NCBI RefSeq assembly: GCF_002837135.1
Contig: NZ_NWBQ01000044.1
Coordinates: 1-64,000 of the forward strand
Length of the DNA stretch: 64,000 bases
Direction: 5' to 3'
Origin: Macromonas bipunctata
GTDB taxonomy: Bacteria; Pseudomonadota; Gammaproteobacteria; Burkholderiales; Burkholderiaceae_C
Below are positions 20,084 to 29,851 of the stretch, in pieces. Position 1 is the stretch's first letter, and every line of letters begins with the position of its first letter. Position numbers and translations under genes: made by a program. The notes under the pieces are model-generated. The model saw only the letters and a list, made by a program, of their open reading frames with translations. It had not been told where the DNA came from and did no database searches.

Positions 20084-21628
20084 ATGAACGACCACAACGT
20101 GTTTGCCGCCTTGCGCGCCGCTTTCCCCGCCGATCTGGACGCCACAGCGGTGGAAACCGATACCAGCCAGTGTTACAGCTGGCGCGATTTGGACCAACTC
20201 GCGGCGCAGATGGCCAACCTGTTGGCCTCGTTGCAACTGCCTACTGGGGCGCGGGTGGCGGTGCAGGTGGACAAATCGGTGGAAGCGATGGCCTTGTACC
20301 TGGCCACCTTGCGTGCGGGCTATGTGTTTTTGCCGCTCAACACCGCATACCAACAGGCCGAGATCGAATACTTCATCACCGACGCTGAACCCGCCGTGGT
20401 GGTGTGCAGCAGCGCCCACTTTGGTTGGGTCAGCAAGATTGCGTTCAAGGCCGGCACGGCCTCGGTGTTCACACTCAACGACGACCGCACCGGCACCTTG
20501 CTGGAACGTGCCGCCCACCAGAGTACCGAGCACACGCCCGCGCTCAAACAGCCGGATGACTTGGCCGCCATCCTCTACACCAGCGGCACCACCGGGCGCA
20601 GCAAGGGCGCGATGTTGAGCCACGGCAACTTGCTCAGCAACGCGGTCATGCTCAAGGACTACTGGGGCTGGCAGCCGGGCGATGTGCTGATCCACGCCTT
20701 GCCCATCTTCCATGTGCATGGCCTGTTTGTGGCCATCCACGCCGCCTTGCTCAATGGCAGCCCCATGTTGTGGTGTGCCAAGTTCGATCCCAAGACCGTG
20801 ATTGGCCTGTTGCCGCGTGCCACCGTGTTCATGGGCGTGCCCACGCTGTACGTGCGCATGCTGGCCGAACCAGCCTTGACCCCCGAGGTGGCCCGCCACA
20901 TGCGGCTGTTCATTTCCGGTTCCGCGCCGCTGCTGATCGAAACATTCCACGACTGGCAAGCCCGCACCGGCCACACCATTCTGGAACGCTACGGCATGAG
21001 CGAAACCATCATGCTCACCTCCAACCCCTACCGCGCCGACGCGCGTTATGGCGGGCAAACCGAGCGCTGGGGCGGCACGGTGGGCTTCCCGTTACCGGGG
21101 GTGGATTTGCGCATTGTGGACGACGCTGGCGCCCCGGTGCCCACCGGCGAGATCGGCGGCATTCAGGTGCGCGGCCCCAATGTGTTTGCCGGTTACTGGC
21201 GCATGCCCGAAAAAACGAAGGAAGAATTCACCGCCGACGGCTGGTTCAAGACCGGCGATGTGGGGCGGCAGGACGAGCGCGGCTACATCACCATCGTGGG
21301 GCGCAGCAAGGACCTCATCATCAGCGGCGGCTACAACGTCTATCCCGCTGAGATCGAAGGCTACCTCAACGAGTTGCCCGGCGTGGCCGAAAGCGCCGTG
21401 GTGGGCGTGCCGCACCCCGATTTTGGCGAGGTGGGGGTGGCGCTGATTGTGCCCAAGCCCGGTGCGGTGCTGGACGCCGACGCGCTGCTGGCCACGCTCA
21501 AGGCCCAGTTGGCCCATTTCAAGATCCCCAAGCGCGGCTTCATCGTCACCGACTTGCCGCGCAACACCATGGGCAAGGTGCAAAAGAACCTGCTGCGCCA
21601 GCAGTACCACGCCGAATTCACGGCCTGA
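20084..21628 (+). CDS. matB: Malonyl-CoA synthetase (malonate-CoA ligase)
   Basis: The 514-residue acyl-activating enzyme carries the P-loop LYTSGTTGRSKGAMLSHGN, the RYGMSET motif, TGDVGRQDERGYITIVGRSK and the C-terminal catalytic Lys region PRNTMGKVQKN. The overall sequence, including HALPIFHVHGLFV, resembles MatB/ACSF3, which makes malonyl-CoA from malonate. TTGGAGAC precedes the ATG. No malonyl-CoA decarboxylase or malonate transporter is adjacent. Another short-chain acyl-CoA ligase specificity is possible. Confidence 0.85.
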   Translation: MNDHNVFAALRAAFPADLDATAVETDTSQCYSWRDLDQLAAQMANLLASLQLPTGARVAVQVDKSVEAMALYLATLRAGYVFLPLNTAYQQAEIEYFITDAEPAVVVCSSAHFGWVSKIAFKAGTASVFTLNDDRTGTLLERAAHQSTEHTPALKQPDDLAAILYTSGTTGRSKGAMLSHGNLLSNAVMLKDYWGWQPGDVLIHALPIFHVHGLFVAIHAALLNGSPMLWCAKFDPKTVIGLLPRATVFMGVPTLYVRMLAEPALTPEVARHMRLFISGSAPLLIETFHDWQARTGHTILERYGMSETIMLTSNPYRADARYGGQTERWGGTVGFPLPGVDLRIVDDAGAPVPTGEIGGIQVRGPNVFAGYWRMPEKTKEEFTADGWFKTGDVGRQDERGYITIVGRSKDLIISGGYNVYPAEIEGYLNELPGVAESAVVGVPHPDFGEVGVALIVPKPGAVLDADALLATLKAQLAHFKIPKRGFIVTDLPRNTMGKVQKNLLRQQYHAEFTA

Positions 21629-21652
21629 TAAGGTGTGCTTGCGGTGCTGGGT

Positions 21653-22096
21653 TCAGCGCAGCACCAGCACCGGAATGTGCGAGTGCGTCAGCACCTGCTG
21701 GGTCTCGCTGCCCAGCAGCAGGCGTTGCAGGCCCTTGCGCCCGTGCGATGCCATCACGATCAGGTCGCAGCCCTGTTCCTTGGCCGCCGCAATCAGCGCC
21801 TCGGCCACCAAGTCGGCGGCCACCGTCAGTGGGTGCAGCGTCACGCCCAGCGCGTCGGCCTCGGTGCGGATGGCGCCCACGATCGCGTCGGCTTCCTCGC
21901 GCCACTGCTGCTCGATTTTCTCGATCTCCTCAGCGGCCAGCACCACGCTGCCTTCAAAATACGACTGCGGGTACTTGGGCACCACCTTGAGCGCCACCAC
22001 CTCGGCGCCGGTGGCTTGTGCCAGGCGCAAGGCGTGCTGCACCGCCACATGGGACAATTCGGAGCCGTCGGTGGCCACTAGTATCCGTTTGTACAT
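21653..22096 (-). CDS. Universal stress protein, UspA family
   Basis: The 147-residue protein has the single-domain UspA fold, starting MYKRILVATDGSE and ending in the nucleotide-binding motif GxxGx9GS-like stretch SHGRKGLQRLLLGSETQQVL. Such proteins bind ATP and support stress survival. The ATG at 22096 is preceded by GAGGAG; the upstream start at 22123 is unlikely. It diverges from ccoI by 62 bp, with no FNR box seen in the gap. Confidence 0.93.
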   Translation of the reverse strand: MYKRILVATDGSELSHVAVQHALRLAQATGAEVVALKVVPKYPQSYFEGSVVLAAEEIEKIEQQWREEADAIVGAIRTEADALGVTLHPLTVAADLVAEALIAAAKEQGCDLIVMASHGRKGLQRLLLGSETQQVLTHSHIPVLVLR

Positions 22097-22158
22097 GGGT
22101 TTTCTCCTCTGTTGCAAAGCCAATAGGTACAGGCCATCCTAACCGATGCTTACGTCCC

Positions 22159-24504
22159 ATGCCCATGCCAACCTCCTCCAGCTCCCCGCCCGCCGCGCCA
22201 GCTTCCACCGGCTGGCTGGCCGACCACCGTGGCCCCTTGACGGTCACGGACGACTTTAGCGTGCTCGACGACCCGCTGGAGCAGCAGGACTTCACGCAAG
22301 CGTGCGAGGTCGATGGTCAGGCGCTGTCGGAATCGGTGCTGATGGTGCAGGGCATGTACTGCGCCGCCTGCTCGGGTGCGGTGGAGTCGGCGCTGGACGG
22401 CCTGCCCGGCGTGGCGCAGGCGCAAGTCCACGCCGCCACCCGGCGCCTGACGGTGCGCTGGAACCCGGCCCGCACCCGCCTGTCCGACCTGGCGCGCGCG
22501 GTGGGCGATGCGGGCTACCGCGTGCTGCCCATGCAGCAGGCCCTGAGCGTGAGCGCGCGGCTGGCCGAGACCCGCAAGGCGCTGTGGCGCCTGTTCGTGG
22601 CCGGTTTTTGCATGATGCAAGTCATGATGTACGCGTGGCCCGCCTACGTGACCGAACCCGGTGAAATCCCCGCCGACATCGACCAGCTGCTGCGCTGGGC
22701 CAGCTGGGTGCTGAGCCTGCCGGTGCTGTTGTTTGCCAGCGGGCCGTTCTTTGGCAGTGCGTGGCGCGACCTCAAGCGCGGCCGCGTGGGCATGGACACG
22801 CCTGTCTCGTTGGGCATCGTCATCACCTTTGTGGCCAGCACGGCGGCCACCTTCGACCCCGCCGGCCCCTGGGGCAAGGAGGTGTGGTTCGATTCGCTCA
22901 CCATGTTCGTGTTCTTTTTGCTGGGTGGGCGCTACCTCGAATTCAAGGCCCGCGACCGCACCGCCGGTGCGCTGGACGCGCTGATGAACCGTTTGCCCGA
23001 GCGTTGCGAACGCCAGAACGCGGCGGGTGATTTCGATAGCGTCTCGCTCAAGCGGCTGGCGGTGGGCGATGTGGTGCGCGTCCACGCCGGGCAGGCCTTT
23101 CCTGGCGATGGCGAGGTGCTCAGCGACGGCGTCACCGTGGACGAAGCCCTGCTGACGGGCGAATCGCACCCCGTGACACGCCGCCGTGGCGAGACCGTGG
23201 TGGCAGGCAGCTTCAACCTGGCCGGGCCCGCGCTGGTGCGGCTGCGCAAGCTGGGGCGCGACACCCGCTTTGCCCAGATCGTGCAGCTGATGGAAAACGC
23301 CTCCACCGACAAGCCGCGCCTGGCCCAGCTCGCCGACCGCATTGCCGCGCCGTTCCTGGTGCTGGTGCTGCTGGCGGCGGCGATTGCGGCGGCGTACTGG
23401 TGGCAGATCGACCCACAACGCTCGCTGGCGGTGGCGGTGGCGGTGCTGATCGTCACTTGCCCGTGTGCGTTGTCGCTGGCCACCCCGGCGGCCATGCTGG
23501 CGGCGGCGGGGCGGCTGGCCAAGCAGGGCATCCTGGTGCGGCGCCTGCAGGCGTTCGAGACCCTGGCCCACATCGACACCGTGGTGTTCGACAAGACCGG
23601 CACCCTGACCGAAGACCGCATCGTGCTGCGCCAGGTGCTGACGCGCCCCGGCACCACCGAGGCCGACGCGCTGCAACAGGCGCACCGCCTGAGCGTGGTG
23701 TCGCTGCACCCGGTGTCGCGCGCCATTGCCGCCGCCGCGCTGGATCGCCTCCAGGCCGATGGCGGCACGCCACTGCCCGCGCTGGACGGCATCCGCGACA
23801 TCCCCGGCCAGGGCCTGCAGTGGCAGGGTGGGGCGGGCCAGTGCCTGAGCCTGGGTTCGGCGCGCTGCTGTGGCCTGGACGAGGCCCAGCTGCAGGCCCA
23901 AGGCCTGACCGTGGCCGATACCCCCTGCGCCTACCTGGCCGACGAACACGGCTGGCTGGCCACCTTTGTGCTGGACGAAGGCGTGCGCGAGGACGCCGCC
24001 AGCGCCCTGCAGCACCTGCGCGCCATGGGGTTGCAGGTGCGCCTGCTCTCGGGCGACAAGCCCGCCGCCGTGCAGCGCGTGGCCAAGCGCCTGGGCCTGG
24101 CCGAGGTGGTGGCTGGTGCCAGCCCCGAACAAAAGCTCGCGCAAGTGGTGCAATGGCAACAGGCCGGGGCCCGGCTGGTGATGGTGGGTGATGGTCTCAA
24201 CGACGGCCCCGTGCTGGCGCGCGCCGACAGCTCGTTTGCGCTGGGCCACGGCGCGCCGCTGACGCAGGCGCAGTCGGACTTTGTGGTACAAAGCGGGCGT
24301 TTGTCCGATGTGGTGCAGGCGCTGGTGCTGGCGCGCCGCACCATGGCGGTGGTGCGTCAGAATCTGGTATGGGCGGCGGTGTACAACCTCGTGGCCGTGC
24401 CGCTGGCGCTGGTGGGCTGGATGCCGCCGTGGCTGGCCGGCCTGGGCATGGCCGTCAGCTCGTTCTGGGTCATTGGCAACGCCATGCGCCTGGCGCGCTC
24501 CTGA
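22159..24504 (+). CDS. ccoI: Cu(+)-exporting P1B-type ATPase for cbb3 oxidase assembly (CcoI/FixI)
   Basis: The 781-residue protein has an N-terminal heavy-metal domain with GMYCAACSG (about residue 75), eight expected membrane segments, the ion-site motif TCPCAL, the actuator TGES, the phosphorylation site DKTGTLT and GDGLNDGP. CcoI delivers copper for the CuB site of cbb3 oxidase. The location directly before ccoS and ccoNOQP supports CcoI over general CopA. It starts at 22159 (MPMPTSSSS); an ATG at 22165 is also possible. It ends 50 bp before ccoS. Confidence 0.95.
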   Translation: MPMPTSSSSPPAAPASTGWLADHRGPLTVTDDFSVLDDPLEQQDFTQACEVDGQALSESVLMVQGMYCAACSGAVESALDGLPGVAQAQVHAATRRLTVRWNPARTRLSDLARAVGDAGYRVLPMQQALSVSARLAETRKALWRLFVAGFCMMQVMMYAWPAYVTEPGEIPADIDQLLRWASWVLSLPVLLFASGPFFGSAWRDLKRGRVGMDTPVSLGIVITFVASTAATFDPAGPWGKEVWFDSLTMFVFFLLGGRYLEFKARDRTAGALDALMNRLPERCERQNAAGDFDSVSLKRLAVGDVVRVHAGQAFPGDGEVLSDGVTVDEALLTGESHPVTRRRGETVVAGSFNLAGPALVRLRKLGRDTRFAQIVQLMENASTDKPRLAQLADRIAAPFLVLVLLAAAIAAAYWWQIDPQRSLAVAVAVLIVTCPCALSLATPAAMLAAAGRLAKQGILVRRLQAFETLAHIDTVVFDKTGTLTEDRIVLRQVLTRPGTTEADALQQAHRLSVVSLHPVSRAIAAAALDRLQADGGTPLPALDGIRDIPGQGLQWQGGAGQCLSLGSARCCGLDEAQLQAQGLTVADTPCAYLADEHGWLATFVLDEGVREDAASALQHLRAMGLQVRLLSGDKPAAVQRVAKRLGLAEVVAGASPEQKLAQVVQWQQAGARLVMVGDGLNDGPVLARADSSFALGHGAPLTQAQSDFVVQSGRLSDVVQALVLARRTMAVVRQNLVWAAVYNLVAVPLALVGWMPPWLAGLGMAVSSFWVIGNAMRLARS

Positions 24505-24554
24505 GGCGCCACAGCCCGGGTCTTTTTACACACACAACAGGTGTCGCATCAACT

Positions 24555-24692
24555 ATGGAAGTGCTGTACCTCCTCATCCCCTTGTCGGTGGTGCTGGTGC
24601 TGGCCATCATCGGCCTGTTCTGGTGGGCGTTGCAATCGGGTCAATTCGACAGCGTCGAGCGCGAAGGCGAGCGTATTCTTCGCAACGATTGA
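24555..24692 (+). CDS. ccoS: cbb3 oxidase assembly protein CcoS
   Basis: The 45-residue peptide begins MEVLYLLIPLSVVLVLAIIG, a single membrane helix, followed by the CcoS hallmark FWWALQSGQFDSVEREGERIL. CcoS is needed for cofactor insertion into cbb3 oxidase. Its stop codon lies within the FNR box that precedes ccoN. Confidence 0.95.
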   Translation: MEVLYLLIPLSVVLVLAIIGLFWWALQSGQFDSVEREGERILRND

Positions 24693-24702
24693 TGTGTGTC
24701 AA
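24689..24702. promoter_or_regulatory. FNR/ANR binding site upstream of ccoNOQP
   Basis: TTGATGTGTGTCAA matches the FNR consensus TTGAT-N4-ATCAA at nine of ten defined positions. It is centred about 66 bases before the ccoN ATG and overlaps the ccoS stop. A -10-like TAAAAT lies at 24732-24737. This placement is near the usual activating position of FNR, and an fnr gene ends the same cluster. Confidence 0.85.
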
Positions 24703-24761
24703 CGTTGGATTTTCGTGTTGGGTTGAAACTTTAAAATGGTGTCTTTACGAGGAGTTTTTGT

Positions 24762-26219
24762 ATGTCCGTGACAACAATGGCCCCCCCAACCGGGGTCTAT
24801 AACGACAAGGTCGTCAGGCAATTCGCCATCATGGCGGTGGTCTGGGGCGTGGTGGGCATGCTGATGGGCGTGATCATCGCGTCCCAGCTGGCATTTCCCG
24901 AGTTGAACTTTGGTATTCCGTGGCTGTCCTACGGCCGATTGCGGCCCCTGCACACCAACGCGGTGATTTTTGCGTTTGGTGGCTGCGGCCTGTTTGCCAC
25001 CAGCTACTACGTGGTGCAGCGCACCTGCCAGACCCGCCTGATCTCTGACAAGCTGGCCGCCTTCACCTTCTGGGGCTGGCAGGCGGTGATCGTGCTGGCC
25101 GTCATCTCCCTGCCGCTGGGCTACACCCAGTCCAAGGAATACGCCGAGCTCGAGTGGCCGATCGACCTGCTGATCGCCGTCGTCTGGGTGATGTACGCCG
25201 TCGTATTCTTTGGCACGGTGGGCATCCGCAAGGTGCGCCACATCTACGTGGCCAACTGGTTCTTCGGCGCCTTCATCCTGGCCGTGGCCCTGCTGCACAT
25301 CGTCAACAGCGCCGCCCTGCCAGTGGACATGTTCAAATCCTACTCCGCCTACGCTGGCGTGCAGGACGCCATGGTGCAATGGTGGTACGGCCACAACGCC
25401 GTGGGCTTCTTCCTCACCGCTGGCTTCCTGGGCATGATGTACTACTTCATCCCCAAGCAGGCCGAGCGTCCGGTGTACTCCTACCGCTTGTCCATCGTCC
25501 ACTTTTGGGCGCTGATCTTCACCTACATGTGGGCCGGCCCGCACCACCTGCACTACACCGCTTTGCCCGACTGGACCCAGTCCGTGGGCATGATCTTCTC
25601 CTTGATTTTGTTGGCACCGTCTTGGGGTGGCATGATCAACGGCATCATGACCCTGTCGGGCGCCTGGCACAAACTGCGCGACGACCCGATCTTGCGCTTC
25701 CTGATCGTGTCGCTGTCGTTCTACGGCATGTCCACGTTTGAAGGCCCGATGATGGCCATCAAGACCGTCAACGCCCTGAGCCACTACACCGACTGGACTG
25801 TGGGCCACGTGCACTCCGGCGCCCTGGGCTGGGTGGGCCTGGTGACCATGGGTTCGCTGTACTACCTGATCCCGCGCCTGTTTGGCCAGAAGAAAATGTA
25901 CTCGGTGCCCGCCATCGAGCTGCACTTCTGGGCCGCCACCATCGGCATCGTGCTCTACATTGCAGCGATGTGGATTGCCGGCGTGATGCAAGGCCTGATG
26001 TGGCGCGCCGTCAACGCCGACGGCACCCTGACCTACACCTTCGTGGAGTCGGTCAAGGCCAGCTTCCCGTTCTACGTCATCCGCCTGGCCGGTGGTCTGC
26101 TGTACCTGGGTGGTATGGTGGTCATGCTGTGGAACGTGCTGATGACGGTGCGCCAAGGCCTCCAGGCCGGTGCCGTGCCCGAGGTCCGCATCCCCGCCGT
26201 TGCTGCGGCCCACGCTTGA
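24762..26219 (+). CDS. ccoN: cbb3-type cytochrome c oxidase subunit I
   Basis: The 485-residue catalytic subunit has about 12 membrane helices and the conserved His ligands of low-spin heme b, high-spin heme b3 and CuB, including [38 protein letters not shown] and the final [13 protein letters not shown]. It reduces O2 to water with high affinity and pumps protons. TACGAGGAG precedes the ATG. It opens the ccoNOQP operon behind an FNR box. Confidence 0.98.
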   Translation: MSVTTMAPPTGVYNDKVVRQFAIMAVVWGVVGMLMGVIIASQLAFPELNFGIPWLSYGRLRPLHTNAVIFAFGGCGLFATSYYVVQRTCQTRLISDKLAAFTFWGWQAVIVLAVISLPLGYTQSKEYAELEWPIDLLIAVVWVMYAVVFFGTVGIRKVRHIYVANWFFGAFILAVALLHIVNSAALPVDMFKSYSAYAGVQDAMVQWWYGHNAVGFFLTAGFLGMMYYFIPKQAERPVYSYRLSIVHFWALIFTYMWAGPHHLHYTALPDWTQSVGMIFSLILLAPSWGGMINGIMTLSGAWHKLRDDPILRFLIVSLSFYGMSTFEGPMMAIKTVNALSHYTDWTVGHVHSGALGWVGLVTMGSLYYLIPRLFGQKKMYSVPAIELHFWAATIGIVLYIAAMWIAGVMQGLMWRAVNADGTLTYTFVESVKASFPFYVIRLAGGLLYLGGMVVMLWNVLMTVRQGLQAGAVPEVRIPAVAAAHA

Positions 26220-26232
26220 GGAGTCATGACAC

Positions 26233-26862
26233 ATGGCCAATCACAACGATACCGCCAAGGGTTTCACGCACGAGCGCATTGAAACCAACAACTTTCTGAT
26301 GATCGTGCTCATCCTGCTGGTCTTGACCGTGGGTGGGTTGCTTGAAATCGTGCCGTTGTTCTTCCAGAAATCCACCACGCAGCCAGTGCCGGGCCTCAAG
26401 CCCTACACCGCGCTGCAGCTGGCCGGCCGCGACATCTACCAGCGCGAGGGTTGCTATGGCTGCCACTCGCAAATGATCCGCCCCTTCCACGCCGAGACGC
26501 TGCGCTACGGCCCGTACTCGGTGGCTGGCGAGTCCGTGTACGACCACCCGTTCCAGTGGGGTTCCAAGCGCACCGGCCCCGATCTGGCCCGCGTGGGTGG
26601 CCGCTACTCCGACGAATGGCACCGCATCCACCTGAACAACCCGCGCGACGTGGTGCCCGAGTCCAACATGCCCGCCTACCCGTGGCTGGAGCAGACCTTG
26701 GTCAAGGCCGAGGGCATGCCCGCGCGTCTGGCGGTGATGAAGAAGCTGGGCGTACCGTACTCCGACGAGGAAATTGCCAAGGCCGCCGACGAGGTCAAGG
26801 GCAAGACCGAGATGGAAGCGGTGATTGCCTACCTGCAGGTGCTGGGCACCGCCATCAAGTAA
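26233..26862 (+). CDS. ccoO: cbb3-type cytochrome c oxidase subunit II (mono-heme)
   Basis: The 209-residue subunit has an N-terminal membrane anchor ([22 protein letters not shown]) and one heme motif, CYGCH at about residues 74-78, with SNMPAYPW providing the distal Met. It passes electrons from CcoP to CcoN. It starts 13 bp after ccoN. Confidence 0.98.
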   Translation: MANHNDTAKGFTHERIETNNFLMIVLILLVLTVGGLLEIVPLFFQKSTTQPVPGLKPYTALQLAGRDIYQREGCYGCHSQMIRPFHAETLRYGPYSVAGESVYDHPFQWGSKRTGPDLARVGGRYSDEWHRIHLNNPRDVVPESNMPAYPWLEQTLVKAEGMPARLAVMKKLGVPYSDEEIAKAADEVKGKTEMEAVIAYLQVLGTAIK

Positions 26863-26877
26863 ACCCGGAGAGGCATC

Positions 26878-27015
26878 ATGGACATCAACGACGTGCGTAT
26901 CGTGGTCACTCTGACCAGTTTTGTGCTGTTCATCGGCATCTGGGGCTGGGCGTGGTCCAAGCGCAACCGGGCCTCGTTTGACGAAGCTGCCCAGTTGCCT
27001 TTTCAAGATGAATAA
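26878..27015 (+). CDS. ccoQ: cbb3 oxidase small subunit CcoQ
   Basis: The 45-residue peptide starts MDINDVRIVVTLTSFVLFIG, one membrane helix, followed by WAWSKRNRASFDEAAQLPF, the usual CcoQ tail. GGAGAGG precedes the ATG. CcoQ stabilises the oxidase. It sits between ccoO (15 bp) and ccoP (23 bp). Confidence 0.95.
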   Translation: MDINDVRIVVTLTSFVLFIGIWGWAWSKRNRASFDEAAQLPFQDE

Positions 27016-27038
27016 CACTCAGACAGAAAGAGAACATC

Positions 27039-27950
27039 ATGAGTGACTTTGTAAGTGGCTTCTGGTCATGGTACGTGGCCATCATCACCCTGGTCTCGAT
27101 CACGGCCTGCGGCGTCCTGCTGTGGCTGACCGACAAGACCAAGGTCCAGTCGGCGGCCGACAACACCACCGGCCACGTGTGGGACGGGGATCTGTGCGAG
27201 ATGAACAATCCGCTGCCGCGCTGGTGGAAGTGGATGTTCGTCATCACGGTGGTGTTTGCGTTCGCCTACGCCGCGCTGTACCCCACGCTGGGCGTCAGCG
27301 ACGGCAAGCTGGGCTGGTCCTCGGCTGGCCAGCACGCGGCCGAGGTGCAGCAGGTCAAGGACTCCATTGCCCCGCTGTACGCCAAGTTCACCGGCATGCC
27401 GCCGGAAGAGCTGGCCAAGGACTCGCAGGCGCTGGCCATTGGTGAGCGGCTCTACCTGAACAACTGCGCCCAGTGCCACGGCTCGGACGCACGCGGCAGC
27501 AAGAGCTTTCCCAACCTGACCGACAACGACTGGCTGGGCGATGGCACGGTGGCCCACATCAAGAACACCATCACCAACGGCCGCCAGGGCATGATGCCCC
27601 CGATGGCTGCGGCGGTGGGTTCGCCGGAAGATGTGCGCAACCTGGCCCAGTATGTGCTGAGCCTGTCGGGCAGCCCGCACGATTCGGTGCAGGCCGCGCT
27701 GGGCAAGTCCAAGTTTGGCGTATGCGCCGCCTGCCACGGCCCGGAAGGCAAGGGCATGGCCGCCACGGGTGCGCCCAACCTGACCGACCAGATCTGGCTG
27801 CACGGTTATGGCGCCGAGGCCATCATCAAGATGGTCAACGAAGGCAAGAACAACGTGATGCCGGCCCAAAACGCCAAACTCACGTCTGAGCAGATCCATG
27901 TGCTGACCGGCTATGTGTGGAACCTGTCCCACAGCGCCAAGCCTTTGTGA
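27039..27950 (+). CDS. ccoP: cbb3-type cytochrome c oxidase subunit III (di-heme)
   Basis: The 303-residue subunit has two N-terminal membrane helices (about residues 10-30 and 65-85) and two heme domains with CAQCHG (about 143) and CAACHG (about 230). Distal Met residues are in MMPPM and NVMPAQ. It accepts electrons from soluble cytochromes. AAAGAGAA precedes the ATG. It is the last structural gene of ccoNOQP. Confidence 0.98.
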   Translation: MSDFVSGFWSWYVAIITLVSITACGVLLWLTDKTKVQSAADNTTGHVWDGDLCEMNNPLPRWWKWMFVITVVFAFAYAALYPTLGVSDGKLGWSSAGQHAAEVQQVKDSIAPLYAKFTGMPPEELAKDSQALAIGERLYLNNCAQCHGSDARGSKSFPNLTDNDWLGDGTVAHIKNTITNGRQGMMPPMAAAVGSPEDVRNLAQYVLSLSGSPHDSVQAALGKSKFGVCAACHGPEGKGMAATGAPNLTDQIWLHGYGAEAIIKMVNEGKNNVMPAQNAKLTSEQIHVLTGYVWNLSHSAKPL

Positions 27951-27997
27951 GCGTATACTGGTGCTGGTATTGAAGGTTCATTGAAACAAGGTTTGCC

Positions 27998-29467
27998 GTG
28001 AGCACCACACCCCAACCCCCAGACGCCAAAAAGCCCAAGGTCATTCCCATCGTGCCAGCCCCTGCCACCGCGCAGGCGGATGGTGATGGTGTGGAGGTGT
28101 CCCTGTACGAGGCGAGCAAGAAGATTTACCCGCGTTCCATCTCGGGCTTGTTCAGCCGCTGGCGCTGGGTGTTGGTGTGGCTCACGCAAATCGTGTTCTA
28201 CGGCCTGCCGTGGTTGATGTGGAATGGCCGTCAGGCCATCCTGTTCGAGCTAGAAACACGGCGTTTCTACATTTTTGGTCTGGTGCTGTACCCGCAGGAC
28301 TTTATCTACCTGACTGGGTTGCTGGTGATTTCGGCACTGTCACTTTTTTTGTTCACGGCCGTGGCCGGACGTTTGTGGTGCGGTTACGCCTGCCCGCAAA
28401 CCGTGTACACCGAGATTTTCCTCTGGATCGAGAAGCTGGTCGAAGGCGACCGCTCGGCCCGCATCCGCCGCGACGAAGCCGACCTGTCGCTGGAAAAGGT
28501 GGGCAGAAAAACCCTCAAGCACTTCCTGTGGGTCGTGTTTGCGCTGTGGACCGGCTTTACCTTTGTCGGCTATTTCACCCCCATTCGCGAGCTGGGTGGG
28601 GCGGTGGTCAGTCTGGGCCTGGGGCCGTGGCAAACCTTCTGGATTCTGTTCTACGGCTTTGCCACCTACGGCAACGCCGGCTGGATGCGCGAGCAGGTGT
28701 GCAAGTACATGTGCCCTTACGCCCGCTTCCAGAGCGCAATGTTCGACAAGGACACCATGATCGTCACCTACGACGAGGCGCGTGGCGAGCCGCGCGGCCC
28801 GCGTGGCAAGTCGGTCGATCCGAAAACCAAGGGCCTGGGGTCGTGTATCGACTGTACCTTGTGCGTGCAGGTGTGCCCCACTGGCATTGACATCCGCAAC
28901 GGCCTGCAGTACGAGTGCATAGGCTGTGGCGCCTGTATTGACGCCTGCGATGAGGTGATGGACAAGATGGGCTACGCCCGTGGCTTGGTCAAGTATTCGA
29001 CGCAGAATGGCATGACCAATGGCTGGAACCGGGCCCAGATGCTGCGCCGCGCGCTGCGCCCGCGCGTGCTGATCTACACCGGCATCCTGCTGGCGGTGTG
29101 TGTGGCGGTGGGTGCCAGCCTGTTCATGCGCACCCCGCTCAAGGTGGATGTGATGCGCGACCGCACCGCGTTGGCACGCATGGTGGAGCAGGGCCGCATC
29201 GAGAACGTGTACCTGCTGCGCCTGATGAATGCCACCGAAACGCCGCAGACCTACCAGTTCACGGTGGAGGGTCTGCCCGGCATCGGCATTGCCTCCACCA
29301 CCGAGGTGACGGTGCTGCCGACCGAGGTGCGCTCGGTGCCGGTTCGGGTGCAGATTCCGCCCAACAGCAGCGCGCCAGGCTCGCACACCGTGCATTTCAC
29401 CATCCGCTCGGCCAATGACGCCGCGCTGCAGGTGAAGGAAAAATCCGTGTTCTTGGTGCCGCGCTGA
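27998..29467 (+). CDS. ccoG: cbb3 oxidase assembly factor CcoG (RdxA/FixG), 4Fe-4S protein
   Basis: The 489-residue membrane protein has about five N-terminal helices, CGYACPQTVYTE, and two ferredoxin-like clusters, CIDCTLCVQVCPTGIDIRNG and CIGCGACIDACDEVM, followed by a C-terminal Ig-like periplasmic domain. CcoG reduces Cu(II) for cbb3 assembly. It starts with GTG at 27998, 47 bp after ccoP. Confidence 0.96.
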   Translation: MSTTPQPPDAKKPKVIPIVPAPATAQADGDGVEVSLYEASKKIYPRSISGLFSRWRWVLVWLTQIVFYGLPWLMWNGRQAILFELETRRFYIFGLVLYPQDFIYLTGLLVISALSLFLFTAVAGRLWCGYACPQTVYTEIFLWIEKLVEGDRSARIRRDEADLSLEKVGRKTLKHFLWVVFALWTGFTFVGYFTPIRELGGAVVSLGLGPWQTFWILFYGFATYGNAGWMREQVCKYMCPYARFQSAMFDKDTMIVTYDEARGEPRGPRGKSVDPKTKGLGSCIDCTLCVQVCPTGIDIRNGLQYECIGCGACIDACDEVMDKMGYARGLVKYSTQNGMTNGWNRAQMLRRALRPRVLIYTGILLAVCVAVGASLFMRTPLKVDVMRDRTALARMVEQGRIENVYLLRLMNATETPQTYQFTVEGLPGIGIASTTEVTVLPTEVRSVPVRVQIPPNSSAPGSHTVHFTIRSANDAALQVKEKSVFLVPR

Positions 29468-29512
29468 GGCCGGTGTCCGTGTTGTCCCTTTTGTTGTGAA
29501 TAGGCGGTGGCC

Positions 29513-29821
29513 ATGAGCCAAGCGGTTTCTTCTGTGGATGTGGCAGGCAGTGCCAAGGCGCGGCCCTGGTACGCTGAGCCCTACGTCTGGCTGGTGATTG
29601 GCGGCCCGCTGGTGGTGGTGGTGGCATCCGTCATCACCATCACGCTGGCGGTGCGCAATGCCGACCCTGTGCTGGAGCGCAAATCGGCTGCCACCATCAA
29701 CGCCGAGGCCTTGCAGCGGTTGAGTGAGGAAGAGCGCGCTGCGGTGCTGTCCACCAGCCTGGAGCCGGCGCAAAAGGTGCGCAACCACGTGGCGTCGCCG
29801 GTGATTCCGGGCGACAAGTGA
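29513..29821 (+). CDS. Short FixH-like membrane protein
   Basis: The 102-residue protein has PWYAEPYVWLVIGGP followed by one membrane helix and VRNADPVLE, resembling the start of FixH, a cbb3 assembly partner. FixH proteins are usually longer (about 150 residues) with a periplasmic domain; here the remainder is a short polar tail (AEALQRLSEEERAAVL). The position after ccoG fits fixH. The ATG at 29513 has TAGGCGGT upstream; a GTG at 29507 is an alternative. Confidence 0.65.
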   Translation: MSQAVSSVDVAGSAKARPWYAEPYVWLVIGGPLVVVVASVITITLAVRNADPVLERKSAATINAEALQRLSEEERAAVLSTSLEPAQKVRNHVASPVIPGDK

Positions 29822-29851
29822 ACTTGGCAGGCCCGGCGGGCCTGTCCCGCT

